Below, piece by piece: positions 1 to 11,063 of a DNA stretch of 64,000 nucleotides; position 1 is the stretch's first letter; every line of letters starts with the position of its first letter. The stretch is from Heliocybe sulcata (taxonomy: Eukaryota > Basidiomycota > Agaricomycetes > Gloeophyllales > Gloeophyllaceae): assembly GCA_004369045.1 (NCBI GenBank), contig ML213517.1:130757-194756 (forward strand), read 5' to 3'. The notes under the pieces are model-generated. The model searched no databases. It saw only the letters and a list, made by a program, of their open reading frames with translations, and was not told the DNA's origin. Both the position numbers and the translations under genes were made by a program.

Positions 1-3000
1 AAACCCCACTACAGCAACCACGCACCTCCGTATAATACTTGAAAATCTCATGCACCTCATTCATCCAGCTCATATCCAAGCTCTCCGTAAAGTTCGTCCA
101 CCCCGCCTGCCCCGGCTCGCGGATGAACCCGCCGTGCTCCGCGCTCATGCCCAGCTTCCCAAAGTGCCCGAGGTGCGTCTCCAAAAACTCCTGGTCCCGC
201 CCCGAGATAATATACACCACGTTCCGCTCATCCCCCGTCAGCTTCTCCAGCGCCTCCAGCGTCGGCTCGCTCGGCACCGCCATACTCGGCGTCTTCACAA
301 TCGGCGTGAGCGTGCCCTACACCCCACCCCGTCAGCCCACCAACAACCAGCCCGCAGAACACGCAGGGACCACGCACATCATAGTCAAACAAGAACAACC
401 GCTTCCCCGCCTTCTTATACCACTCCTCCATCATCTCCAACGGCAGCGGCGGCGTCTGCCTCGCCATCCCCGCCGCCCCCACGCGCTCGAGCAGCATCTG
501 CACCAGCATCGCCGCCCACGTATGACTCGTATGCGTCGTCACTTGCTTATACAAACTCTCGTGTCTCCTGGTCTTCTCCTCGTCGCTCATCAACAGGCCG
601 TGGTGCATCGCAGCCGCGACCTCCTATATATACGTGTCACGTCAGCAGTGTCATCGAGGCACAACAGCGAATTGATGTGTGTCAGCGATCAGGGCGCTTC
701 CAGAAGACAACGGAGCCGAAACACGCTTATCTCCCCGCGCCCGTCTCCGTCTCCACGCATCAACGACTCCGAGATCCCCCAATCTGAGCCGCTCACCACG
801 CTCATAAATCACGTGCCTCGGCTGACAGGCCACTGGCAACACCCGGACGCCAGCCACCCACGTCACCCACGAGCCTCCGCCACACCCATCTCGCCGGCAC
901 ACACCAAACAAACAAAACCCCACTCACCCCCAAATTCCACGGATTCGTCAACATCGCCTCCCCCATCTCCCCACTAATCCCCATAAACTCACTCAACACC
1001 AACGGGCTCCTCTTCGTCTTCTCCTGCGCAATCACAAACTCCATGCTCGTCGTGTTCATCCCGTCCCGCAAAGGCGTCACCACACCCAGGTCAGCCACAG
1101 ACAGCAGCGCATAGAACTCGTCCTTCTTGATCGTTTGGTGGCTACGGGGAGGCGTTAGCGGGGCAGAAGATGTCGATCAAGAAGCCCGTCACGCCTCGAA
1201 ACACGGAAATCAAAGAAGACGATTAAACACGTCTTTCCAGCCGCCGAAGAGAAACACGTCCCCGCATCTCGCCACGGGTACATGAAGTCTCCGCGCCCGA
1301 GTGCACGAACTCCAGAATCACGGTACCCGACCGCAACCACACGAGCCAAAAACCAAAACCCAACCGCACCCGCCCGAGCCAAAAAAACTAAAACAACGAA
1401 CACTCACTAATGATGCACAGGAATAAAATCCAAACTCCCATACTCCCCATTCACATGGCTCACAATCTCGCTCACCTGCCGCTCCAGCTTCGGCGAGTCC
1501 GTCAGCGCAGGCGAGGTCACCTAATCCAGCAGTCAGTGATTGGGAAGTGGAACAGCGGGTGGGGAGGAAGTAGGGAAGTGGGGAGTGAAAAGGTGGAGTG
1601 ATGAAGAAAGTGAGGCAGAGGCAGGGAGCGCCCAAAACCAAAAAAAAAAAAAAAACGAGCAACAACCACCAAAACCAGAATCCCAACGCACCTGTATCAA
1701 CACCACATTCCCAATCCACTCCGGATAATCCTGCAACAGCTTCTCAAACGCCCGCATCTATCCCATCCATCAGCCCCTCCCCATGTCAAACCACACAGCA
1801 CGCACCTTCTGCACAACACCCTTTACCACATCCAGCTTGTCCCGCCCGACGATGATCTTCTTGCCCTGGTACAGCGCGCGCAGCGCCTCCAGTTTCGGCT
1901 GAATACCTGGGCGCTGGCTGGAGGGAGTTAGCGTTGGTNNNNNNNNNNNNNNNNNNNNNNNNNNNNNNNNNNNNNNNNNNNNNNNNNNNNNNNNNNNNNN
2001 NNNNNNNNNNNNNNNNNNCAATAGAAAAAACTAGCCCAGAACGCGGAACCAGGAAGAAACCACTCACATATCCTTCCCAACCCGCTCCGCATCCACCCCC
2101 ACCGGACAATGCCTCACGGCCGTCACATGCCCCGCCACATCAATGCCCTGCAAAACCATCGTCAGCACATGCCTACACCGTCTGGTCCTGCAGAATAAGC
2201 ACGACGCCAACTCCTCCCGCTACCACCTCCGAAAAAAGCGGCATAAGACTGCAACTCACCTTGGCCCCCGCAGCAATCTCATACCCACACACCCTCACAC
2301 AGCTGCTCGTGAAATGACGGCTATAGCTATACGTCTGGAAGCACACGAGGTTCGCGCCGAGCATACCGTCCAAAATCTCCTTGCGGCCTGCGGGCAGTGT
2401 CAGTGACGCCCCCGTCCCCTCGGAAAAGCAGACACTCACGCGGGACACAGCGGAACACCTCCGAGCTCGGGAACGGCGTGTGCACAAACAGGCCCACGTA
2501 CGCGTCGGGCACCTGCTGGCGGATCATCCTGCCGAAATCAAATGAGCCCTGCATCCTGTTCATTCGTCACGCAGACGCACCTCGGGAGGAGCAGGAGATG
2601 GTAGTCGTGTACCCAGACGAGGTCGCCGGGGCGCAGGACCTCGCGGACCTTGTCGGCGAAGAGCTGGTTGACGGCCTCGTATGCGGGCCAGTGCTTGTCG
2701 GCCGAGGCGTATTCGGTGGCGACGTCCTGCCAGAGGAGGTAGTGGAAGAGGGGCCAGAGGGCTGCGCGGGGTTAGTTTTAGGACAGGAGGGGGATGGAAG
2801 GACGCACTCTCTTTGCAGTAGCCGTCGTAGTGCCCGTGCGCGACCTTGTCGTCCATCCACACGGGGATGAGCTGGGCTTTGATGAGTACGAGTGTCCCAT
2901 TTGTGGTGAAATGAACGTACCTTGAGACTCTTGCCCTTCTCGTCGCTCTCGGCGTCCTCGTAGTTCATGATGGCCTCCTCGAGAGCGGCGCGGTCCTCGT

Positions 3001-3496
3001 CACGCAGGTCCTTCATTGGCAGCTTCGGTCCCTCGGGGTTGCTCGGAGCCTGGGTGGCGGAGAAGGAGGGCGGGGACGAGTAGATATCGCCCGGCCAGCC
3101 GACGAGCACCTGCTCGTGCGTCGCGGAGAGGGAGCGGATGCCAGAGATCATGGCGGCGTGGCCGTAGCGCACGCCAAGACTCCATTTCGTGTTCTGCAGG
3201 GCATCGTCCTTGGGATCGGAGATGTCGACGGGGCTGGGTGGCTGGGTGTCGTGGGCGGGGTCGGCGGGGGGCGTGCTGGGCGGGGAGAGGAGGCCGGGGA
3301 CGGAGTGGACGGAGTGGGCGGGTGCGCTGGGGGTGTTGAGGGAGCAGGTGATGGGGAGGTAGTGGCAGACGTGGATGACGCGCCCGGAGAGGGCGATGCC
3401 CTTTGCCTGGTGCTGCTCCTCCAGCGTGCGGATGGAGTCGAGGATGGAGGAGAGCGGCGGGGACTGCTGCGTCGAGGGCTCGGAGAAGGAGTCCAT
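1..3496 (-). CDS. TPS2: Trehalose-6-phosphate synthase/phosphatase (Tps2-type), 3' end beyond window
   Basis: Multi-exon minus-strand gene that starts at the ATG at 3496 (MDSFSEPSTQQS) and runs off the left edge. The N-terminal part is a GT20 trehalose-6-phosphate synthase domain: LVGWPGDI near 3.1 kb, VWVHDYHLLLLP near 2.6 kb, and VHTPFPSSEVFRC near 2.45 kb. The C-terminal part is a HAD phosphatase: the LFLFDYD stretch at about 385-405, whose DGT motif is completed across a short intron, then VVYIISGRDQEF near 200 and SAEHGGFIREPGQ near 130. In fungi this two-domain layout belongs to Tps2, which dephosphorylates trehalose-6-phosphate to trehalose in the Tps complex; the GT20 part is usually not the active synthase. 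Introns are about 50 nt. An 80-base N gap lies inside the gene at 1939-2018, so part of the synthase domain is unread. Family call is firm; exon ends around the gap are not. Confidence 0.9.
1939..2018. other. Assembly gap (80 N)
   Basis: A run of 80 undetermined bases inside the trehalose gene. It is the only such run in the window. The real gap length is unknown. Confidence 0.99.
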
Positions 3497-4480
3497 GGCG
3501 GGCGAAAGATGAAGAGACAGAGGTGTTACTCGAGTATTTGTAGAGATGATAATCGAGCGACGACATTCCATGATGACCCGATTAGGCAATCCAGGTCCAC
3601 GACGTCACTGCCAGGTCATCGAACCCATCCCAGACGCTGATCCCCGCAGATTCCCCGGAATGATCTGCGACGAGAGGTTTATCTCGCCATTGCTATATCT
3701 TTCATGATCAGCTTTGCACTCGCAGCGGCAGGACCCTCCCTCACGTTCGGGTCGTCGACAGGCAGTCTCGCATCTGTACGCTAGTCCAAGTCGCAGGCTG
3801 GTTCTCGGGCCGATCCCTTTCCTCTGCTTCACTGCACGTCGCGAGACGCGATACAGCAAGGAGAGAAAGGGAGCCCACCGAGCACCAGATCCGCATTGTA
3901 TCTAGGGTGCGTACTTGTGTAGACTCTCGTCCTTTGTTATGCTGGTTGGAAGGAGATGGGATCCTTGTCTCAAAATCCGTATTCTTCACTCCTTTCGGAT
4001 CGTGCCTCCCATTCGCGCTTCTACGGCTGGTAGGAATCTCGTAACATACAGATCCACCTCACAAAATCGATTTTCTGCTTTCTCTTTGCCCTTACGGTTC
4101 GAAAGGCTAGAGGGAGGGCAGGTGCTCCTCTTCTCGTGATCAGATCACTGCTAAAGGACCTCTTTTGTTCTTGTGTCGCCAGCGTTTGTCCCCTTATTGA
4201 CATAATACGCTCTTGTCCTCTTTCTGCACCTCGACGAATACAACAGCGCCCTCGGTCCTCCCTTGCCCATTGAAGGGCGGGTTGGCGGTGGAGAAGGGCA
4301 CGAGCCAGCCAGGCGGTATGTGCCCGATCCGCTACATAGCCGCTGTTGGCATGGGGAGATACGATGGACCGTCCAGTGGCCATTCACACGGTTTCGACAC
4401 ACCGGACCCACAGGGTCGCTACGCCACTCACGATGCTGGCGACCCTGTGGCGTCCCCCCTGCCACACGTACCCGGAGAAG
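3497..4480. other. Intergenic, no gene recognised
   Basis: About 1 kb upstream of the trehalose gene. Open frames exist on both strands but none resembles a known family or has a convincing exon structure. It presumably contains the promoter of the minus-strand trehalose gene, and its right end leads into the TATA-box promoter at 4492. Confidence 0.5.
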
Positions 4481-4491
4481 TGCCACTCGGG

Positions 4492-4499
4492 TATAAAAG
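4492..4499 (+). promoter_or_regulatory. TATA box of an unresolved plus-strand transcript
   Basis: TATAAAAG followed by a pyrimidine-rich stretch and a possible start codon at 4612. The spacing fits a fungal core promoter. The first candidate start is ATG at 4612 directly overlapping a GTACGT splice donor; with acceptor CAG near 4668 it gives a short peptide beginning MDEPIYPAQPSTRTIEHL and ending after about 32 residues. No family match is recognised. Confidence 0.4.
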
Positions 4500-4740
4500 C
4501 CTCACTTCTCCCTCACACCGTCTCTCACCCCCCGGCTCCCGCATTACTCATTTGCACCCTCCGCTTCTACAAACCTCGCATACAGAACACCCCTGCTCGT
4601 CCCTGCCAGCCATGTACGTCCCCCTTCGTATTCGTCAAAACTAATCATTGACACCATACATGATACAGGGACGAACCAATCTACCCCGCTCAACCGAGCA
4701 CCAGAACCATCGAACACCTCCAGTACACTCCATTATCCCC

Positions 4741-4920
4741 CGCCCCTTCAACCAGGGCACACTGAGCAGCCGCACCTGGGACCCATCTTCACCCAGCGCA
4801 TAGCCAGCAGTCTACAACCCGTACCGCGCTTCACCAGCACACAGCGAGCAGCCTCCGACCGTACCGCGCTTCACCAGCACATATCCAGCAGCCTGCCGCC
4901 ATACCGCACTCAGACCGGCA
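4741..4920 (+). repeat. 40-bp direct tandem repeat, about 4.5 diverged copies
   Basis: Units begin at 4741, 4781, 4821, 4861 and 4901 (half unit). The units at 4821 and 4861 share GTACCGCGCTTCACCAGCAC exactly; the outer units are more diverged but keep a TTCA-CC core and a CAGCAG-like block at the same offsets. Because 40 is not a multiple of three, successive copies are read in different frames, which argues against a simple repeat protein here. Confidence 0.75.
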
Positions 4921-4924
4921 ACAA

Positions 4925-5950
4925 CTACCGCCGCCCGACCTCACCCTCACCCCCGGCTGCGGCAGCGGTTATCGGACCTGGATAACTATGAAGCCCGACT
5001 GACTTGAAACGCGAAGCGCCCGCATGGGCGGGGTGAGGCAATCGGCCAACAACATTACACGGGTTGAAGGCGGGTGCTACGCCACTGTCGGAGGCGGTCA
5101 ACTGCCCGGCTTCGACCTCGCGATGTGCGTAGGTCGGGACCTGGTTAGGCTTTGTCTCTGTACGCCCCATTGGTGACTAGTTAACCCGCTATGCGTGGCG
5201 AGAGCTCCATGACGGACATCGATGGTGTGGAGGAGAAGCACAACCCAACTTCTCGCTCGAGGACCAGATGCGCGAGCTCTACTATTCGATCAACGGCATT
5301 ACTACAAGTTGATCGGCATGCTACACCGCTCTCGCAGACGCTCAACCATCCCTTCACCCACCCAATTTCGACCTCTACCGAACCTGGCGAACTATAAGGC
5401 AGGAAGTCGAGACCAGTCAGCGCCGGTGCGGTGGAGTACACCGCTGTCGATCGTTGGTTACAGGCTCACCTTCGTACGCCACAATCAACCCGCCCCCACC
5501 TTCGACGCCGCGGCAACAGGCACTGAAATTTGAATGGATGAGGTCGCTGTGGCCCCTGCTACCAAGGTGTGGAGGAAGCAGGAACCTAAGGCTTCTCGGA
5601 TGCCGTCCCTTCCCGGCCGGCCATGTCGCAAAGGTTTTGCGCCATGGTTTGGCAGTGGTGGGACGGGTTTCGTGAATGAGGAACATGATGACAAGGTGAG
5701 TTGTATGCCATTTATTCTATTTTTCGGGTGTGTGTCTGGGGAGCATGGTCTTGACCAAAAGGTGAGGCTTATGGACATTCTACTTCGAAGAGTTTCATCT
5801 GGAGACAGCGAGCCACGCAGGATGCAGGGAATCAGACTGAATAGTCAGTCAGGACCAGGCACGATTGCGGGAATTAGAATGTCAATACGTGTAATGGCTA
5901 ATAGTACAATCTATATATCATGTCCGCTCCATCCCGTCCTCCTAATCCAC
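4925..5950. other. Unresolved stretch, possibly a small multi-exon gene
   Basis: Several medium open frames lie on the plus strand, for example 5534-6016 (MDEVAVAPATKVW), with nearby GTGAGT and GTGAGG donor-like sites at about 5695 and 5762. No frame resembles a family I recognise and no consistent splicing could be built, so no gene is called. Confidence 0.4.
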
Positions 5951-5954
5951 AAAG

Positions 5955-6502
5955 CTATGGATGGCTTCTCCACGTCAAATCACCCTCTTGAACAACCACA
6001 GCCCGGACGTTCCTAGACTCAGACGGCGCCCACACCATCTTCTTCACGCCCGCTCGCCGCTGCCCAGGGCGCCTCCGCGCATTCACATTCCGCTTCGCAG
6101 CCGACCTGCTGACGACAATCTCCGGCGCGACAGACACAATCGTCGCATACGCAGCAGGGGCGATCCGCGACAAGGGCGACGCGGCGAGCGCGAGCAGCTC
6201 CGCGGGGGTATACTGGATGAGGGGTATATCTAATCGAGCACGCAGCGTTGAGTCTTGACTCTTAACTCTGAGGCACAGGCGTGGCGAGGAGACTTACGGT
6301 TCTCGCTAGATTGGGGGTATACGGATACGGACGTCTTGGAGGATAGCGAAGACGGCAACGACGCGCTGGTCGAGTTTGGGGATGACGATCGTGATGAAGA
6401 TGAAGACGAGCTCCCAGACTGTTTCCTCCTGTGTACCGGAACGTACTTCTCTTGCGACGAAGCAGCCGAGCTCGAGCGAGGGATGTCAATGGGCGCAGAC
6501 AT
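5955..6502 (-). CDS. Small basic protein with a candidate eIF4E-binding motif
   Basis: Two exons on the minus strand. Exon 1 starts at the ATG at 6502 (MSAPIDIPRSSSAASSQ) and contains a long serine run. A GTAAGT donor after ...QSSEN and an acceptor ATTAG near 6230 join it to exon 2, which reads IPLIQYTPAELLALAAS and then a basic, arginine-rich tail ending ...DLTWRSHP at 5955. The product is about 155 residues. The piece YTPAELL fits the consensus Y-x4-L-hydrophobic used by eIF4E-binding proteins such as Caf20, Eap1 and 4E-BPs. The serine-rich, disordered N-terminus and a basic C-terminus fit a translational regulator, but that role is inference from one short motif. I do not recognise a named family. 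Confidence 0.65.
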
Positions 6503-7043
6503 GGTAGTCGTCTCGTCAACACCAAGAGGAAGAGCTGTAAGGATAAGGATGGTAGTATAAAAGCACCGTGCTGCTTTCGAACTGAGGAAACATCAAGAAA
6601 CACATCCCGTTCTTATACGCAAGCCAAGCGCCGCCTAGCCCAGGAGACAAGTCATCACAGCCCAGATAGCAGTCAGCCAGCCCGAGGATGTCCAATTGGT
6701 CCACGTCCGCGTCAGCTCATTACTCAGAAGCCTCAGCGCGAGCAGAACGCAGCAGACGCAGTAAGCACGACGTAGAAGGACGGCGAAGGTTCTGGCGGTC
6801 ACTTCCATTTCAGGACCTGCGGTGGCGTCTGCGGTGGCGTCGATTTCAAATCTCCTACTGCGCACTGCGACCATGCTATGCAGACCGTATTTTATGTGTA
6901 TTATATGTACAGGCGCCGTAAGATACATGGAACACGGACTCGGGCAACCAGCCCGCACAAGAACAGACAAGTGTCGAATACAAGGTGCATGCGACTCTAT
7001 GTACGAAGTGCTTACCAGAACATGTATTGAATGGATCGAGTCC
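6503..7043. other. Intergenic between two minus-strand genes
   Basis: Holds the 3' flank of the transporter gene and the 5' flank of the small gene, with a TTTATACT stretch on the minus strand about 55 bases before the ATG at 6502. No further gene is seen. Confidence 0.6.
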
Positions 7044-9038
7044 CTATAACTTGGACAGCAACAGACCAATGACCACGAATATGATCGTTGAGGGAGGTGT
7101 GACCACGCAGTATGCCCAGAAGATTGTGCGGCTGATGAGACGCTCGAAGGCATCCCCGGACGCAGCTTGAGTAATCTATGCAAAGTCAAACGTCAACAAA
7201 CGGTCACTGTCCTGCGAAGGTCGCCAACGTACCTGAGCCAACGTCAGTGCAGGCGGCGAAGCAATCAGAAGCACATTTGACACGACGAACACGGGGCTGA
7301 AGACACCATCCCAATCAGCAACTATTGCCCCAAATATGAAGCGGGACAACTCACTCTTCCAACACCCGCTGCCAGTCGAACTTCGCCGACAGTGCCATCG
7401 CCGGCAGCAGCAGCAAAGGCGTGATGATCATCCTCGCAAGCACACTAACGAAGACCGTCTTGGTCTCGCCTGGTCTCTTCTCCGAATCACTGGTCGCATT
7501 CATCAAGGTCTTGATCCCCTGACCCCGCTTCGCAAGGCTGAACACATTCTTCATATGTCCAGCAAGAGACACCTGTGAAGGCACAGTCCGCAGCGACGAC
7601 TGGTCACGGTGCGTAGGCAGCTTCCGCTTGCTCGCCTCTGCCTCGGGGTCAGGAGGGGTGTAAAAGTACGCGCCGAGGACAACCAAGGTGATCGGGATGG
7701 AACAGTTACCAGCGGCATTGAGCGCACCCTTGATGGGCAGAAGATGCTCGTCGAGCGTGTGTTGGAGTGGCTGAATCAGCGCGACGACCAGACTCGCCAG
7801 GGCCGCCCAGAGTGGCACCGTCATGAACTCGCTGAACTTGGACCATCCCTTCGCGACCTTGTTTTTTAGCCGGCGCACGCGGGACTGGAACTTGGACGAC
7901 GTCGGCTCCGTAATGGGTCTCCCGATGAGCATCTCATCCGACTCGTCATCATCGACGGTGCTGCCGTCGTATTCACCCGAGGTACCGTCGTCTCTTATCG
8001 GGTCCTTGCTGGAGGCCTCCTGCGGGAAAGAGTAGAAGCCTGAGGGCTTAGATCCCAGATTCGCATTCAGAGAGTCTTTCGCGCGACTGATGGTAATCTC
8101 AGGAGTCGACTTGCCACTGGCCTGTGTGGATGAAGAGGAGCTGGCACGGTGATCCTGGTACTGGTGGCGATGAATCTGCTGCTCTTCCGAGGAGGGAGGG
8201 AAGCCGGATTCATCGGGTTCCAGAAGAGGCGATGCTTCCGTCTCTCTCAGTTCGACGGGCTCAGTATCAGCCTGAGCAAGGAGGCGGACACCGTAGCTCC
8301 AACGCAGCTGCATCACGTGGCGTCAATGTGGATATGACGGTGAGGCACCGATCAGTACTCACCACCATGCCCATGGTGCTGTGCAATACGAGATACGTGA
8401 GAGCTCTCCCCACCATAGCATCCTTGTTGTCGTCATCTCCCCACTTCAACCCTGGGACCGTGATGACCAGACTCTGCATCAACGCAATCGGAAGGGAGTT
8501 GGAGTTCATGAACATGGCGGCAGCGATGGCGAAGCTCCGTTGCGAGCGCTTCAGTCTAAACACCGTGGCAAGGACGTAGGCGACGATCATGGATGCGATG
8601 GTGGTGAAAGTGAAGAATATGGGGATGATCCATAGCTCCTTCAACTTGGCTGTAAGATCTCCTCAACGACGAGTGCCACAATACTAGACTGCGTGCTCAC
8701 CAGGAGACAGGAAGAAAGCTACTTTCGAGAACAGCAGCGACGGTGTAAACAGCGAGACATTGACGCGGTTCAATTGCTATTGATGGGTATGAAGATTAAC
8801 ATTGAATATCACTTTTCAGGTATGCGATATAGATGGAAATGGCGAGGCTAACCTTCTGGGTCTTCTTATCTAATACTCCTCGTCTTGCCAGAATGTAGCC
8901 TGCTAGACACAGGATGAACACCTCCAAAATCGACTGTGCACATCTATTAGCTCCCCTTCACTCCAGGTAATTGAGTTCCGCGCTCACCTCGAACACCACC
9001 TTCAATAGCGGCAGTATAGGTGTATCCAACGGGCTCAT
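7044..9038 (-). CDS. Auxin efflux carrier / PIN-like membrane transporter (Ecm3-type)
   Basis: Minus-strand gene with at least seven exons. It starts at 9038 (MSPLDTPILPLLKVVFE, exon 8988-9038), continues through exon 8853-8933 (SILEVFILCLAGYILARRG) and the SLFTPSLLFSKVAFF exon, and ends at the stop at 7044 after IIFVVIGLLLSKL. The layout is two bundles of hydrophobic helices separated by a long hydrophilic loop (about 7880-8290) rich in Ser, Asp and Glu. The LFTPSLLFSK and NSNSLPIALMQSL motifs are typical of the membrane transport family PF03547, and the second bundle carries GNCSIPITLVVLGAYF. Fungal members sit in the ER or plasma membrane and are annotated as PIN-like or ECM3. Substrate cannot be told from sequence. 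All joints use normal GT-AG introns and no break was seen. Confidence 0.88.
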
Positions 9039-9699
9039 CGTCGTTGCTTGGTAGTCGTGAAAGCGAGGTCGTAAAGAAAGAAAAGTTACGCAGCCTTGCT
9101 AACATGACGCAGATCAATATAAGGCGGCTCCTTGCCTCGAGCCAAGCGGCCCAGATCCGGGGAAGCGGTTCCGCCAGGGACCGGCGTCTGCCGAGAAAGC
9201 CCTCATCGGCAGTCCCAGAGTCTTTCCTGGCCTGCCAAGGCTCCGGTGGCCACCGGGCTCCGCTGCTCTGAGTCTCGGGAACACTACACATACAGCATCC
9301 TTTTGACATCCTCCCACCGTGAACCGATTCAGTTCAGGATCCGAGGAAGTGTACTGCTGCAAGCAACTTCGCCCAGACTTTGTCCTGTCCAGTGGTGAAC
9401 TAGATTGCCGGAAACGAAGGAGGTGGAGTATCAGTTGCTCGCTGTGTGACATCACCTTCAAGCTGGGTCCTCTCGCCAAGTGGACGTCGTCATGATTCAT
9501 AGTCGGAGTATAATGTTCCAAAGATACAACATGCAGGGTTTATACATAGCATCGGAAGCAACGGCGGTATGCCAAATTCATGTAAGATTCAGGAGGCATG
9601 TCAAGCGTGAAGCTAGTGAAGTGGGACAGGCGCAGGATATGTGCTTACAGACAGCGGTCTTGTGATTCGTTCTACCCGCAGCTTGGGAACGGATTGGGC
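9039..9699. other. Intergenic between two minus-strand genes
   Basis: About 660 bases between the stop of the JmjC gene and the start of the transporter gene. It should hold the terminator of the first and the promoter of the second. No coding frame with family resemblance is seen. Confidence 0.6.
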
Positions 9700-10760
9700 T
9701 CACAAGAACCAGGAATTGACGCTGATACTCTCTTCAAGCGCCCTCACTGAATGGTACCATCCCTTTGGTATAAAGACCGCATCCCCAGGCTCGATCGTCG
9801 CCTCATACCACGTCTTCACACCTTCATGGAACCGGGGCCACCTGGTCGCGTCGAAGGCGTGATCAAATGGGATGAGAGAGGTGTTTCGTAAGAAAGGCTC
9901 CTCGGAGATGTAAAGCCATTCTTTGTCGGACGGGGGAAAGACGCGAATAACCTTCTTGCCCAGCAATTGGAAGAGAAGGTTGTGCCCGAGAATGTCACGG
10001 TGAATCTATCGCGGGAAAGGTTAAGGTAAGATGAAGTTCCAGTGCTTGGGACGCGCGTACTGGTGTATATGTATCTGCAGTGCCTATCCACAAATTTGGT
10101 GGTGCAGCTAGGTCAGGTGCGTGTGGAAATGGTAGATGCACGTCAGCTTTGAGAGATGGGATCTGCTCAACGGTCGTGAAATGATCACAAAAGGATACGA
10201 AGGGAATTGTGGGTACCGTCGATGCGGTGTCAGGCAAAGTCAAAACTACTTTTCATGACACGGCATAGAGAGCTACACACGTTCATGCCAGGGGTACGCA
10301 ATCAGTGTTCACGTACCTCATCAATACTCAGTTGAGATACGTAAGCCGCACCCTCCCATTCCAGGCTCTCCAACAGCTCTACGAACAGCCGAAATCTCAC
10401 TTCCACCCGCTGCCATTGGCGCGCATCAGGCTCTTGCACATTGTAACCCACGTTCTTGGGTCCCAGTTCGATGGGCACAAGGATGTCGGCGGTTTCTTCT
10501 GTAACCAAATCTCGGATGCTCTTCCATTTCTCCCTCGCAGGCCAGTTTGAAGACAGCCCAGCCACGATACAAGGGCTCGGAGGATCGGCCTCCACGATCT
10601 GCGACTTGAAATCCGCCGGTGAAGGGTCAGAGTACATGAGGATCCGTGTTGGATTGGCGAGAGGTCGATGAACGAGAGGTTTGCTTGTAAACAGTGACCG
10701 AACACGACACGTCCTGGCAGATCGTACAAGCGGTTTCCTCAGAGATTGATGTAGTACCAT
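9700..10760 (-). CDS. JmjC / cupin-8 domain Fe(II)-2-oxoglutarate oxygenase-like protein
   Basis: Three-exon minus-strand gene. I take the ATG at 10760 (MVLHQSLRKPLVRSARTC) because the in-frame upstream ATG at 10907 adds a sequence with no family look. The order is: an N-terminal arginine-rich segment without acidic residues, a cupin-8 entry region (PCIVAGLSSNWPAREKW), LKADVHLPFPHAP, then IHRDILGHNLLFQLLGKK carrying the H-x-D iron ligands, and PGDAVFIPKGWYHSV carrying the distal histidine, ending NSWFL. The facial triad therefore looks intact. The family hydroxylates proteins, tRNA or histones. The N-terminus resembles a mitochondrial presequence, but this is inference. Which of the cupin-8 subfamilies (KDM8, HSPBAP1, TYW5) it belongs to is open. 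Confidence 0.82.
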
Positions 10761-11063
10761 TGCTAGGAGCAGAGCCGGATTTAAGATGCCAGAAGTATAA
10801 GCAGCACCGTGCAGATGTTGTTCGGTGATGCAGTTCCGAGCAAGGTGAGGGGACGTTGCTCCCGGAAGCCACACGCACAGAATCGTGGGAGCCATGGGTT
10901 GTATCACGTGCTCTTAACATGCTGTGGCAGGGCTGTGGCACACGTTCTGGGACAGCTACTCTTTCTTCCCCTTCTCGCTCAACCAGTACAGCAATCCTCC
11001 AAACAGGCGCTACAAAGCTTTCAGGTCTACTAGGACACGAAGGATCCCCCGTTCCCTCAGATC
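10761..11063. other. Divergent intergenic region
   Basis: About 300 bases between the starts of the JmjC gene (minus) and the F-box gene (plus), so it likely carries both promoters. No clear TATA element was picked out. Confidence 0.5.

Noticed and set aside
1640-1655. Run of A as a possible retroposed poly(A) tail
   Set aside because: It lies in an intron of the trehalose gene on the minus strand (poly-T in the transcript), with no element next to it.
4213-4644. Plus-strand open frame of 143 codons
   Set aside because: It spans the TATA box and leader region and shows no family resemblance, so it is probably chance.
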